Assembly: GCA_946623825.1 (NCBI GenBank)
Contig: CAMORN010000004.1
Location: 1 to 47,832, forward strand
Direction of reading: 5' to 3'
Source: an uncultured Alphaproteobacteria bacterium
Lineage (GTDB): Bacteria > Pseudomonadota > Alphaproteobacteria > Rs-D84
DNA: 47,832 nucleotides
The translations under genes and the position numbers were made by a program. The notes under the pieces were generated by a model. That model searched no databases and was not told where the DNA came from. It was given only the letters and a program-made list of their open reading frames with translations. Below, piece after piece: positions 24,367-33,400 of the stretch (positions are counted from its first letter, which is position 1; each line of letters opens with the position of its first letter).

Positions 24367-26589
24367 ATGAAAATAATTAAATTTTTGCCAGTTTTACTGA
24401 TGTTTCCAACAGTTGTGTTTGGGGCGGGGCGTGCTGATTCAAGTGCACGTGTCGGCATGAACAGGGTTTCACAGGCGGGAACACGTATGACAATTACGAC
24501 TGCTGATGTGAAAAAAGCATTGGCAAGTGGACCTGTTGAAAATACGGTAGAATCTGTTGAAACTGTGGCACCAACAGCGACTGTGGCACCGGTTGAGGCG
24601 TCTGCTGTTGCGACTGTTGCGAAGACTGTTTCAGAACCTGTATCCGAATCGCCAAAGAAGTCTGTGGGCAGTGGTGATTGTCGTGATGCTTATCGTGATT
24701 GTATGGACCAATTTTGTTTGTTGGACGAAAGTCAGGGTGAAAGATGTGCATGTTCTGATAATATAAATCTCGCAAAAAGCAAAATTAAAGCTGTTCTTGA
24801 TATCCAAGCAGAAGCAGATAAATTGTTCACAGAAGGTGTAGAACGCGAACAATTGGGTGCGAAAGCATCGTTGGTGTTCTCTGAAAATTCAGGAAACAAA
24901 GGTGTTTCTGGAACTAATTTCTTGGCTTGGTTGGGTACTGATGAAGATGATGAAGACGATGAAGACGATGTTGGTGAAGATGTCATAATGGGTGAAGATT
25001 TATATGGTATGGCTGTGAAATATTGTTCTGCAGAATTGGAAGCGTGCGGTTCTAAATCTGAAATGGAATCAATGTTATATACCCGTATGATTGCGCAAGA
25101 TTGTAAAAATTATGATGCTTATTTAAAAGATCAAAAATCAAATGCGGAATCAAACAAACGTATTGCTGAATCTGCGGTCAGAAAGGCACGTCTTGAAATG
25201 TTAGACACAACAAACAAATACAATCGTGGTGAATGTTTGTTGGCATATCGCGCATGTGTCGCAGATAAGGGTGGTTGTGGAACCAATTTCGAAAACTGTC
25301 TTGATAAAAAATTGTTACAACGTCGTTCTAACGCTTGTGATAATGTGTTGGATCAATGTATGGCTGTTCGTGATTATGTAAAAAAAGACTGGGAAACCGA
25401 AATGAAAACCATTTTGGCTGATGCAGAAAAGTATGCAGATAAACACAGACGTGGAACTTGCTTGGCCCAAGCACAATATTGTTTGGAAGAAAGTTGTGCA
25501 ACATCAACAAATGCTGAATGTTTAACAAATGTGAATGTAGCTGCTGGTATTTGTCCAATTATTACAGAATGTGATTCTATTATTCCGGGTTTCCAATCTG
25601 TTATAAATGATAAACTTGGATTTTTAAGAACAAAGTTCTGTGAAAATGATATTGATAAATGTTTGCAAGACAAATGTGGTCAAGATTTTTCAAAACCAGA
25701 ATGTGTTGGTAAAAAACCATATGAAATTGCGGCACTTTGTCCACAAGATATGTTCCCATCATGTAATGGGGCAACACAATATGATATAATTGTTCAATCT
25801 GCAATTTTGCAGATGGATTATCAAATGTTGCAGGGTTGTGTAAATTATTTCAGTGATCAATTATCAAAGGTGTGTGGTACAGATATGGCTTGTTTGCCAA
25901 CGGATGCGACAGTTGAATCTTTGACAGAATTGCCGGACACGGAAGAAGGTTTAACCCAATTGCGCAAGACGGTTGTTGCAAATTCTGATGCTGCTGTAGA
26001 AGAATTCTTTGTTCAATTTGAACAAGATAAGACAGTTACAGCGTGCGCTGATTCTCAGAGTGTTGCTGATAATACCAAGAAAGTGAAAGGTAAAAATTCT
26101 TTGGGAACAAGTGTGTTTATGACTGCTAAATTATTAGCAAAGATGTCTGCTGAAAATCGTAATTTGCGTGAATTAGATTCTAAAATTGCAGAATTGGCAC
26201 GTCAAAAAGATGTTGAAGAAGCAAAACAAATTTGTTTGAAAACATACAAGCCAGAAAAACCTGTGGATAAAGATGATGATGATAAAAAGGCATCAAATTA
26301 CAGCTATATCCATACTGTGTCTTTTGAACCGGCTTTGCGTAATTGTCATGTATGTCGTATGCAACAGGTTTGTGAAGAAGGTGGTGAATCCAAGGCGACA
26401 TCTGCATTAAAAGCTGCTGCGGGTGGTTTGTCTGCTGGTGCATCTGCTGGAACAATGATAAGTGCTGGTTGGGGAACCGCAATTGGTGGTTTGGTTGGTG
26501 CCGTTGGTGCCGGTATATTGGGTGCTGCATCTGGTGGTAAAAAACAATTCTGTCAAGAAATTGAATCTTGCGAAGATATAAATATGTAA
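24367..26589 (+). CDS. Large secreted cysteine-rich protein (family member 3)
   Basis: The 740-aa product from the ATG at 24367 has AGGA nine bases upstream; the in-frame TTG at 24331 is part of the -10 box. The signal peptide is MKIIKFLPVLLMFPTVVFGA. A Val/Ala/Thr/Pro-rich spacer leads to C-x6-CMDQFC-x9-C-x-C at Cys105. An acidic run (DEDDEDDEDDVGED) follows. Family blocks are DLYGMAVKYCSAELEAC, GECLLAYRACVADKGGCG, CDNVLDQCMAVRDYVKKDW and TCLAQAQYCLEESC. Near the end RNCHVCRMQQVC matches RNCHICTQITTESC of the next gene's product. A glycine-rich hydrophobic segment (GTAIGGLVGAVGAGILGAAS) may be membrane-active. It is in an operon with the next paralogue, 15 nt away. Confidence 0.85.
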   Translation: MKIIKFLPVLLMFPTVVFGAGRADSSARVGMNRVSQAGTRMTITTADVKKALASGPVENTVESVETVAPTATVAPVEASAVATVAKTVSEPVSESPKKSVGSGDCRDAYRDCMDQFCLLDESQGERCACSDNINLAKSKIKAVLDIQAEADKLFTEGVEREQLGAKASLVFSENSGNKGVSGTNFLAWLGTDEDDEDDEDDVGEDVIMGEDLYGMAVKYCSAELEACGSKSEMESMLYTRMIAQDCKNYDAYLKDQKSNAESNKRIAESAVRKARLEMLDTTNKYNRGECLLAYRACVADKGGCGTNFENCLDKKLLQRRSNACDNVLDQCMAVRDYVKKDWETEMKTILADAEKYADKHRRGTCLAQAQYCLEESCATSTNAECLTNVNVAAGICPIITECDSIIPGFQSVINDKLGFLRTKFCENDIDKCLQDKCGQDFSKPECVGKKPYEIAALCPQDMFPSCNGATQYDIIVQSAILQMDYQMLQGCVNYFSDQLSKVCGTDMACLPTDATVESLTELPDTEEGLTQLRKTVVANSDAAVEEFFVQFEQDKTVTACADSQSVADNTKKVKGKNSLGTSVFMTAKLLAKMSAENRNLRELDSKIAELARQKDVEEAKQICLKTYKPEKPVDKDDDDKKASNYSYIHTVSFEPALRNCHVCRMQQVCEEGGESKATSALKAAAGGLSAGASAGTMISAGWGTAIGGLVGAVGAGILGAASGGKKQFCQEIESCEDINM

Positions 26590-26604
26590 AATGGGAGAAG
26601 TACA

Positions 26605-29109
26605 ATGAAAAAACTGTTGAATATTGGTTTGATTTTCGGCGTGTTTGCAACGGTTGTTTGTGGGGGTGATTCTTTTGCAGCCTCATCAAAATCCGCAAAA
26701 AAGCAAGCTGCTATAGCTATCGGAACCAAAGTTCGTGCAAAAGTTGAAACCAAAGGGGTATATGATCAAGATTGTTATGATCAATATTATGGATGTATGG
26801 ACCAATTTTGCATAGTTGATAATGAAATTGGTGGTTCTTGTAATTGTCATGATGATATAAAAAAATACGAAAGTGCTCTTGAAAATATTAAAAAAATGTT
26901 AACAGAAGCAGAACGTATCAGCACAGAGGAAGTTGAAAAAGTTCAGGCTGGTGCAAATGCTGACATTATCTTTAATGGAACAAGAACTTACGATGAAAAT
27001 AATAATGTTGTTCAAACAACTGCTACAAAAGATAAATCAAAAATAGCAACAACAAAATGGTCTTCTTTGTATGATGAAGATGATGAAGAATACGATGATG
27101 AAGAATTTCAAATAGATATTTCTTCAAAAACAGGTAATGAATTATATATGGCGGCACATCAATTGTGTAAGAGCGAAATGGATGATAAATGTGCAAAAGA
27201 TATGACAATGCTTACACAAATGTATTCACGTCAAATTGTTTCAGATTGTAAGGGTCTTGGGAACAGTATTGAACAGAAAACATCTGAGGCAAAAGCTGCA
27301 CTTGCATCTGCAAATTCTGCGGTTCGTAGCGCTTTGAAAGAAAGTTTAGAAGAAGCTAATAAATATGACCGTGGTACATGTATGGTGGAATATAAAAAAT
27401 GTATGAGAAGTGAAGATGCGTGTGGTTCTGATTGGGAACAATGTGTATTCACAATTGCTTCTGAAAATATGCAGAATAATAAAGCTGATTCAGTTGCGGG
27501 AACAACAGTTAAGACTGTAAATACTTATGATATTACAGCTTCAACAATGAGCATTTTGGAATCAAAACGTTTCATTTGTGAAAAAGTTTTGAACAGTTGT
27601 GTTGCCGTTCGTGATTTAATTTGGGATGATTTCTTAAGAGAAGCAGCACCTTCAATCAGATTGGCTGAACAAAATATTGAATCTCAGAAAAGACAATCTT
27701 GTCTTGGTGATATTTCTGACTGTATCCAGAAAGCATGTAAAGACGATATTGAAGGCAAAGGCGTAGCAACAATGGATGCATGTCTTGCACGTCCAGATAT
27801 GGCTCGTTCTTTCTGTAAAATCCAAATTGATCCATGCGAAAGAATGGAACCACAAATTTGGGATTATGTTGTAAGTAAATTGGCATCTATGCGTGTTGAT
27901 GCATGTACAAAAGAAGTTAAAGATTGTATCTTCTCTGAAGATCGTTGCGGTGAAGATTTCTCTAACTGCATAGGTATGGATTTTGCTTACATACATGATA
28001 TGTGCCCAGTTGATAAATTGGTGGTATGTAAACAAACAAAACCAGATTTCAAAATATCTGATTTAGATTCTATGTTGATGGGTTTCTATCTTAACGTAGA
28101 TAACAAGGCATTAGAAAACTGTCAGAAATTAGCAGAAGAAAAAATGACAGATTTGTGTGGTTCTACAACAGATTGTAATTCTTTTGCAGGTGATAACTAT
28201 ATCGGAACAAGTTCTGTGAAATCACAAAAAGACGATACTATATATCGTGTAACAGGTATGATTTCATTTGGGTCTATCAAAATGGGTGACGCCACAGGTT
28301 CTGTGACAGACGACGGAAAAGTTCTTGCACCTGGTGAAATTGGTGTTCAAGATTATATCAAAGAAATTAAGAAAAAGAATGCTAATGTAAAGAATTCTGA
28401 AGCAATTATTTCTTCTATTGAAGATGAATTGAATAACATTGCAGGTACAATCAATAGAACAATTTCTTTGATTGAATCTGATCAACAAATTCAATATTGT
28501 ATCAACGGTCGTGATTTAAGCCAAATCAACGGTATAAAAAACAAAAATGGTAAAAACCAAACTGCGGCTCGTTTCCCAAAACTGTTGAATCAATATCGTG
28601 TTATGATTGGTATGGCTGCTCTGCGTAAGGCACAAGATAATTATAACAAGAAAGTTACAGAAGCAATAACAGATGCAACAAAAGATGCTTCTGCGGATGT
28701 GGCACAATATATGTGTAACAGAATTGCACAGAGTAGAACATCAAATGCGGCTGGTAATGTGATTAAAGAAAAAACACCTTTGACTGCTCCATATTCAATT
28801 ATGTATGAAGTTGGTATGGGTGTATCAAATAAAGATTTGATGGAAAACGATGGATCTGGTACAGCTAAATATGATGGTGCAAATTGGGCTAACGGTGGTT
28901 ATCTTGGTGGTGCATCTGGTTCAATGGGTTCTGTTTTGAAAGATGTAACAGCAACATTTGAACGCGAAACAAGAAATTGCCATATCTGTACACAGATAAC
29001 AACAGAATCTTGTAAGACAACTGGTTCTTCATCTTGGTTCCATAACAGCAGAAACAAAGAATGTAAGACAGAAGCAAAAGATGCTGTATGTGAAGATTTG
29101 AAGATGTAA
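26605..29109 (+). CDS. Large secreted cysteine-rich protein (family member 4)
   Basis: The 834-aa protein has signal peptide MKKLLNIGLIFGVFATVVCG and only a short spacer before C-x6-CMDQFC-x9-C-x-C at Cys57. The acidic patch is YDEDDEEYDDEEF. Shared blocks are ELYMAAHQLCKSEMDDKC, a coiled-coil-like EAKAALASANSAVRSALKES, GTCMVEYKKCMRSEDACG, CEKVLNSCVAVRDLIWDDF, SCLGDISDCIQKAC and RVDACTKEVKDC. CINGRDLSQI and FPKLLNQYR are shared with the 1008-aa member, and RNCHIC with the 740-aa member. GGGAG lies seven bases upstream of the ATG. It is the second gene of a tandem paralogue operon ended by a terminator. The function is unknown. Confidence 0.85.
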   Translation: MKKLLNIGLIFGVFATVVCGGDSFAASSKSAKKQAAIAIGTKVRAKVETKGVYDQDCYDQYYGCMDQFCIVDNEIGGSCNCHDDIKKYESALENIKKMLTEAERISTEEVEKVQAGANADIIFNGTRTYDENNNVVQTTATKDKSKIATTKWSSLYDEDDEEYDDEEFQIDISSKTGNELYMAAHQLCKSEMDDKCAKDMTMLTQMYSRQIVSDCKGLGNSIEQKTSEAKAALASANSAVRSALKESLEEANKYDRGTCMVEYKKCMRSEDACGSDWEQCVFTIASENMQNNKADSVAGTTVKTVNTYDITASTMSILESKRFICEKVLNSCVAVRDLIWDDFLREAAPSIRLAEQNIESQKRQSCLGDISDCIQKACKDDIEGKGVATMDACLARPDMARSFCKIQIDPCERMEPQIWDYVVSKLASMRVDACTKEVKDCIFSEDRCGEDFSNCIGMDFAYIHDMCPVDKLVVCKQTKPDFKISDLDSMLMGFYLNVDNKALENCQKLAEEKMTDLCGSTTDCNSFAGDNYIGTSSVKSQKDDTIYRVTGMISFGSIKMGDATGSVTDDGKVLAPGEIGVQDYIKEIKKKNANVKNSEAIISSIEDELNNIAGTINRTISLIESDQQIQYCINGRDLSQINGIKNKNGKNQTAARFPKLLNQYRVMIGMAALRKAQDNYNKKVTEAITDATKDASADVAQYMCNRIAQSRTSNAAGNVIKEKTPLTAPYSIMYEVGMGVSNKDLMENDGSGTAKYDGANWANGGYLGGASGSMGSVLKDVTATFERETRNCHICTQITTESCKTTGSSSWFHNSRNKECKTEAKDAVCEDLKM

Positions 29110-29124
29110 AAAGAAACCAATCAA

Positions 29125-29156
29125 AAACAACCACCAATTTGGTGGTTGTTTTTTTG
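29125..29156 (+). terminator. Terminator of the tandem paralogue operon
   Basis: ACAACCACC (29127-29135) pairs with GGTGGTTGT (29141-29149) around AATTT, followed by seven T residues. Confidence 0.92.
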
Positions 29157-29215
29157 TTTCAGAATTTATACCTGTGGTTTTGGCAATCGTTCCTAGATAT
29201 TTTTAATGCCTTGTT

Positions 29216-29224
29216 TGATATAAT
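29216..29224 (+). promoter_or_regulatory. Extended -10 promoter of the YgiW-like gene
   Basis: TGATATAAT (TG-A-TATAAT). The -35 is poor. The RBS AGGAG (29251-29255) is six bases before the ATG. Confidence 0.7.
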
Positions 29225-29261
29225 CTTTATGTGGCGAACATATAAACATAAGGAGAAAAAA

Positions 29262-29609
29262 ATGAAAAAAATATCTATGCTTGCTGTTTTAACTTTGTTG
29301 CCAGTTTATGGTTCTATGGCGGCAAACAATATGAACAATAAAACAAACCCACAACCAACATATTGGTCTGTTACCGAAGTTTTGTCTTTGCCGGATAATT
29401 CACCAGTTGTTATGCGTGGACGTATAACAAAAAATATGGGTGGTAATATGTATTTGTTTGAAGATTCTTCGGGTAATGTTGTGTTGGAAATAGACGAAGA
29501 AGATTGGAACGGAAATACAGTGCGTGTAAATGATATCGTCACGGTTTATGGCAATGTTGACAAGGGCGTTAATTATACAGAAATAGATGTTGAATCTGTT
29601 GAAAAATAA
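29262..29609 (+). CDS. YgiW/YdeI-family periplasmic OB-fold protein
   Basis: The 115-aa product has a signal peptide (MKKISMLAVLTLLPVYGSMA) and then one bacterial OB-fold (BOF) domain. Its parts are YWSVTEVLSLPDNSPVVMRG, then GGNMYLFEDSSGNVVLEIDE, NDIVTVYGNVDKG and TEIDVESV. Known members of this family are small periplasmic proteins linked to stress tolerance in Enterobacteria. A longer frame from upstream codons is ignored because the promoter and RBS sit within it. It is monocistronic with its own terminator. Confidence 0.85.
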   Translation: MKKISMLAVLTLLPVYGSMAANNMNNKTNPQPTYWSVTEVLSLPDNSPVVMRGRITKNMGGNMYLFEDSSGNVVLEIDEEDWNGNTVRVNDIVTVYGNVDKGVNYTEIDVESVEK

Positions 29610-29610
29610 A

Positions 29611-29641
29611 AAAATGCCCGAAAGGGCATTTTACTTTTTTT
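29611..29641 (+). terminator. Terminator after the YgiW-like gene
   Basis: AAATGCCC (29612-29619) pairs with GGGCATTT (29624-29631) around a GAAA tetraloop, followed by a T-rich run. Confidence 0.9.
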
Positions 29642-29654
29642 TATGCTTTTTTTG

Positions 29655-29663
29655 TGATATAAT
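29655..29663 (+). promoter_or_regulatory. Extended -10 promoter of the outer-membrane barrel gene
   Basis: TGATATAAT ends at 29663, ten bases before the ATG at 29674. There is no Shine-Dalgarno. The mRNA should be leaderless or carry only 3-4 leader nucleotides. Confidence 0.7.
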
Positions 29664-29673
29664 ATATTCAACT

Positions 29674-30648
29674 ATGAGAGTGAATAAATATCTGTTTTCT
29701 TTGATGTTATCTATCGCGACTATACCTGCGTTTGCGGGATGGCAGAATGCTGGCTATTATATGGATGATGGATATTATACTGATGACGGTTCAAGATTTG
29801 TTATTGGTTTACGTGGTGGGGTATCTTTTGCAAATGCAAAAATGAAAAATGACATGGGCAGTCTTGAATCTGGATACTATATGAATACAACCACTGGCGA
29901 AGTGATTTCTGATTTAAGATATTATTTGGCGGGTAATGGTGCAGATATTCCAGGTTGGGAATATGTTGGAACGGGTGATTTATCAACATTGCCTGTGAAA
30001 GAAAAATTTGCAAAAACTGTATTCACAGCGGGTGGCAGTATTGGTTTCACAATTCCGCATCATTCAAATTGGAGATTAGAAGCGGGATATGATCATATTG
30101 CCGAAACAGATTATAATCAAATTCCTTTGTTCGAAGGTGATTTAAATCTTTCAAGTGGTGCAACTGTTAATGTGCGCAGCAGTGGTGCAAAATCAAGCAT
30201 AACAACAGATGTTATATCTGCGATGGCTTTTTATGATTTTTATGAAGGAAAACAAAAAACAATCGGTCAGTTTATTCCATATGTTGGTTTTGGTGTCGGA
30301 TATGCAATTTCAAAAACAAAATTACATTTGACTGATATTTATGGTGATTTGTCATTAGATTCTGATTTGAAAAATTATGGAACACCTGATTCTGATAATA
30401 TTTTGCAATTTGATACACCGTCTGATGATGATTTGCCGTCTTCTACAAATATAGCTGTTTTGGGGGCGGTTGGTTTTGCATACGGTATTGCAGAAAATAC
30501 GTTTATAGACGCGGGTGTTCGTTTAATGTATGTTCCAAAAATTACATGGCAATTGGTTAATTCTGATGCAACGCATCATCGTGATTGGTTCAGTGCTGAA
30601 AATATGCTTTATACCAATGTTATGGTCGGTTTAAGATTTGAATTTTAA
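29674..30648 (+). CDS. Outer-membrane beta-barrel protein
   Basis: From the ATG at 29674 the 324-aa product begins with a signal peptide (MRVNKYLFSLMLSIATIPAFA). Alternating, aromatic-rich strands follow: FVIGLRGGVSF, FTAGGSIGFTI, NWRLEAGYDHIAE, FIPYVGFGVGYAIS, FIDAGVRLMYVP and a last strand NVMVGLRFEF ending in Phe. A terminal aromatic and this strand pattern are the usual BAM-targeting signature. It resembles porin-like surface antigens of alphaproteobacteria such as the OmpW/P44 type, but the exact family is not clear. An upstream in-frame extension from 29587 is rejected because it runs through the terminator and promoter. Confidence 0.85.
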   Translation: MRVNKYLFSLMLSIATIPAFAGWQNAGYYMDDGYYTDDGSRFVIGLRGGVSFANAKMKNDMGSLESGYYMNTTTGEVISDLRYYLAGNGADIPGWEYVGTGDLSTLPVKEKFAKTVFTAGGSIGFTIPHHSNWRLEAGYDHIAETDYNQIPLFEGDLNLSSGATVNVRSSGAKSSITTDVISAMAFYDFYEGKQKTIGQFIPYVGFGVGYAISKTKLHLTDIYGDLSLDSDLKNYGTPDSDNILQFDTPSDDDLPSSTNIAVLGAVGFAYGIAENTFIDAGVRLMYVPKITWQLVNSDATHHRDWFSAENMLYTNVMVGLRFEF

Positions 30649-30657
30649 TTAAGTATT

Positions 30658-31761
30658 TTAAATCCAAGAATTTGATTTTGGTTCATTAAATAATGCAGAT
30701 GGGTCAACCAAGTTTTTACCACGTCTGACTTCTAAATACATTTCAGGACGATTTTCATTCATGCGTCCGATTGGTTCGCCGGCTAAGACTTCTTGACCAA
30801 CCAGTGCATCTATACTACCCATATTGGTCATAACTGTATTATATCCGTTTTTGTGGGACATAATTACAACCTTGCCAAAGCCACGGAAACTGTCTGCGAA
30901 TTTTACAACACCGTCTGCCGGTGCCATAACCAAAGCGTCCCCACGTGTGCGAATTCTCCAGCCATCTGATTTAAGCCCAAGTGCTGTTTTTTCACCAAAA
31001 CGAACAACTAATTTTCCACGCACAGGTGGTGTCAATTTGCGTCTTGAAAAACGACTGTCCCCAGACATTTCAGATGAACCGACGCCTGCAGACAATTCAG
31101 AAATATTTTTTGCCTGAGCAGATAATTTTTTCAATTTTTCTTGAATTGCGATTTGTTGATTTTTTAATTTTTCATTTTGTGCAGAACGTGTCTTTAACAA
31201 TTTATCAAGACTATTTTTTTCTTCTGTATATCTTTTTGCACTGCGGTCTAATTTTTCTTTTTCAATTGCGCGCGCATCACGAATTTTATCTATTTCTTTC
31301 ATCTTGGCGGTGGCATCCATAATTTGAGTATCAAATTGGTCCGCCGCAGATGATAATATAACAGATGTCAAAACATATTCATGCATTGTTTTTGAATCAA
31401 AATTTGGGTTTTGTGATATAAATAAAATGCTGGACAATGCGTCAGATATGCCGTCATGGCTTTTTGATAAATCTTTACTGATGATATCGCGTTGTTTATC
31501 CAATTCTGCAATACGTTTTATTAAAATAGTGCGTTGTTCTTCTAAATCGCTGACTCTGTCGGCTGTTTTAACCAATTTCTTTCTTGTTTTTTCAACATCT
31601 TGCAAGGCAACTTTTAATTGTTGTTCAATCTTTTTGTGTTGTTGTTCTGTTTGTTTAATTTGGTTTTGGATTTTTATCAATTCATTATTTGCGGCAAATA
31701 CAGATGTATTGCACAAAACACCTAAAATAATGCCAGATAAAAACAGTCTATTTTTCTTCAT
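30658..31761 (-). CDS. envC: EnvC-like murein hydrolase activator with degenerate LytM domain
   Basis: The 367-aa product has a signal peptide (MKKNRLFLSGIILGVLCNTS), two long coiled coils at about residues 28-100 and 150-215, and a C-terminal LytM/M23 domain. That domain keeps the fold (PVRGKLVVRFGEK, APADGVVKFAD, EMYLEVRRGKNLVDPS). It lacks the zinc ligands: the second motif reads NGYNTVMTNMGS instead of a histidine pair. This is the EnvC pattern, in which the domain activates amidases during septum splitting and does not itself cut. The predicted mRNA is leaderless. It is divergent from ctpA, which in many alphaproteobacteria lies next to an EnvC gene in the same direction. Confidence 0.9.
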   Translation of the reverse strand: MKKNRLFLSGIILGVLCNTSVFAANNELIKIQNQIKQTEQQHKKIEQQLKVALQDVEKTRKKLVKTADRVSDLEEQRTILIKRIAELDKQRDIISKDLSKSHDGISDALSSILFISQNPNFDSKTMHEYVLTSVILSSAADQFDTQIMDATAKMKEIDKIRDARAIEKEKLDRSAKRYTEEKNSLDKLLKTRSAQNEKLKNQQIAIQEKLKKLSAQAKNISELSAGVGSSEMSGDSRFSRRKLTPPVRGKLVVRFGEKTALGLKSDGWRIRTRGDALVMAPADGVVKFADSFRGFGKVVIMSHKNGYNTVMTNMGSIDALVGQEVLAGEPIGRMNENRPEMYLEVRRGKNLVDPSALFNEPKSNSWI

Positions 31762-31770
31762 ATCAGATTC

Positions 31771-31799
31771 ATTTTATCAAAACATATTAAAATTGTAAA
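31771..31799 (-). promoter_or_regulatory. Extended -10 promoter of envC, leaderless
   Basis: Minus strand: TTTACA (31794-31799), 17 nt, TAAAAT (31771-31776) with TG before it. Only nine bases separate the -10 from the ATG at 31761. Confidence 0.7.
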
Positions 31800-31837
31800 T
31801 CGTTAGATTCGAAAAATAAAAATATAAAAAAATCGTG

Positions 31838-31866
31838 TTGCACAATATTTGGTTTTTTATTATGCT
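31838..31866 (+). promoter_or_regulatory. Predicted promoter of ctpA
   Basis: TTGCAC (31838-31843), 17 nt, TATGCT (31861-31866). AAGGAAAAGGG before the ATG at 31892 is the ribosome-binding site. Confidence 0.55.
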
Positions 31867-31891
31867 GAATTGAAAAGGAAAAGGGTAAAAT

Positions 31892-33367
31892 ATGAAAAAA
31901 TTATTGTTATTGATTGCTTTAGTAATGCCAATTTGTTCGGGTTATGGTGCTGAAAAGGCTAAAAAAGACGAACCTGTGGTGCATTTAACAGATGAACAAA
32001 TTTACAACGAATTGAAAAAATTGGCTCTTGTTTTCGAAACTGCGCGTGATAAATTCGTAGAAGAAGCAGATGAAAAAAAGATGTTAGAAGGGGCAATGAA
32101 CGGTATGTTGGCTGCGTTGGACCCACATTCTTCATATTTATCCAAAGAAGATTTCAAAGAATTTTATGATAAATCACATGGTGAATTTGGTGGTCTTGGT
32201 ATTCAGATTACAAGCGACAAGGGTGCTGTTCGTGTGATATCACCAATTGATGATACGCCGGCGGCAAAGGCGGGGATTCAGTCTGGCGATTATATAACAC
32301 ATATTGACGGTGAACAGGTTTTTGATATGTCATTAAATCAGGCTGTTAAAAAAATGAAGGGTAAGCCAGGAACAAAAGTTAAATTGACAATTGTTCATGA
32401 CGGTGAAGAACCAAAGGTTTTGACCCTTAAACGCGCAATTATAAAGGTTAAATCTGTTAAGTTTGCAGAAAAAGAAGATGCTGCTGCGAAAGACGATGAT
32501 AAAATTGCAAAGATAGGATATGTTCGTATTTCTGATTTTGGTGCAACAACAACAAAAGAATTACATGATGCGTTGAAAGATTTAGAAAAGAAAAAAGTTG
32601 CGGGATATGTTCTTGATTTGCGTAATAATCCGGGGGGGTATTTGACTGCTGCTATTGATGTGTCAGATGCTTTCTTGGACGATGGTGAAATCGTTTCTAC
32701 ACGTGGAAAAGAAAAAACAGATATCGACAGAAGTTTTGCAAAGAAAGGCGATTTGATAAATGGCAAACCAATAGTTGTTTTAATAAATCATGGTTCTGCG
32801 TCTGCGTCTGAAATTGTTGCGGGTGCATTACAAGATAATGGTCGCGCAATTGTTATGGGGTCGCAAAGTTTCGGCAAGGGGTCTGTTCAACAACAAAAAC
32901 CATTGGGCGATGGTTCTGCAATACATATAACTGTTGCACGTTATTATACACCAAGTGGTCGTTCAATCCAAAACGAAGGTATCACCCCAGATGTAGAAGT
33001 TTTGCAGAGCAAACTTGAAACAATAGAAAAGAAAGAAGCATTGTTCACAGAAGCAACCTTTAAAAATTCATTGAAAAACGATGCGTCAAAGAAGAACGAT
33101 AAATCAAAAAAGAAAGATGATAAAAAATCAAAAGATGATGATGACGAAGAAGATTTCTTGAATTTGACAGATGAAGAAAAAGATGCACGTGATTACCAAT
33201 TGCAAAGGGCAATGGATATGGTTCGCGCGTTGTCTAAATACGGAACAAAAAATCTGGAAAAAACAGAAACAAAAACCGAAGAAAAATCAGATAAAAAAGT
33301 TGAAGAAAAATCTGACAAGAAATCAGAAACAAAAACTGAAAATAAATCTGATAAAAAATCAAAATGA
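31892..33367 (+). CDS. ctpA: Carboxy-terminal processing protease, S41 family
   Basis: The 491-aa product has a signal peptide (MKKLLLLIALVMPICSGYG), a helical N-domain (GMLAALDPHSSYLSKEDFKE), a PDZ domain (GLGIQITSDKGAVRVISPID) and the S41 catalytic core. The catalytic dyad is Ser304 in HGSASASEI and Lys329 in SFGKGSVQQ, 25 residues apart as in CtpB. The periplasmic enzyme trims C-termini of envelope proteins and hydrolases. The last ~110 residues are unusual: an acidic/lysine-rich low-complexity tail with repeated EKSDKK/SETKTE units after a DEEDFLNLTDEEKDARDYQL segment. A terminator follows. Confidence 0.94.
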   Translation: MKKLLLLIALVMPICSGYGAEKAKKDEPVVHLTDEQIYNELKKLALVFETARDKFVEEADEKKMLEGAMNGMLAALDPHSSYLSKEDFKEFYDKSHGEFGGLGIQITSDKGAVRVISPIDDTPAAKAGIQSGDYITHIDGEQVFDMSLNQAVKKMKGKPGTKVKLTIVHDGEEPKVLTLKRAIIKVKSVKFAEKEDAAAKDDDKIAKIGYVRISDFGATTTKELHDALKDLEKKKVAGYVLDLRNNPGGYLTAAIDVSDAFLDDGEIVSTRGKEKTDIDRSFAKKGDLINGKPIVVLINHGSASASEIVAGALQDNGRAIVMGSQSFGKGSVQQQKPLGDGSAIHITVARYYTPSGRSIQNEGITPDVEVLQSKLETIEKKEALFTEATFKNSLKNDASKKNDKSKKKDDKKSKDDDDEEDFLNLTDEEKDARDYQLQRAMDMVRALSKYGTKNLEKTETKTEEKSDKKVEEKSDKKSETKTENKSDKKSK

Positions 33368-33400
33368 TAATGGGATTTTTTTAATCCCATTATTTTTATT
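33367..33400 (+). terminator. Terminator after ctpA
   Basis: TAATGGGATT (33368-33377) pairs with AATCCCATTA (33383-33392), followed by TTTTTATTTT. Confidence 0.85.

Noticed and set aside
29139-29261. N-terminal extension of the YgiW-like protein from 29139
   Set aside because: The extension covers the upstream terminator and the promoter. The ATG at 29262 has an RBS and a signal peptide.
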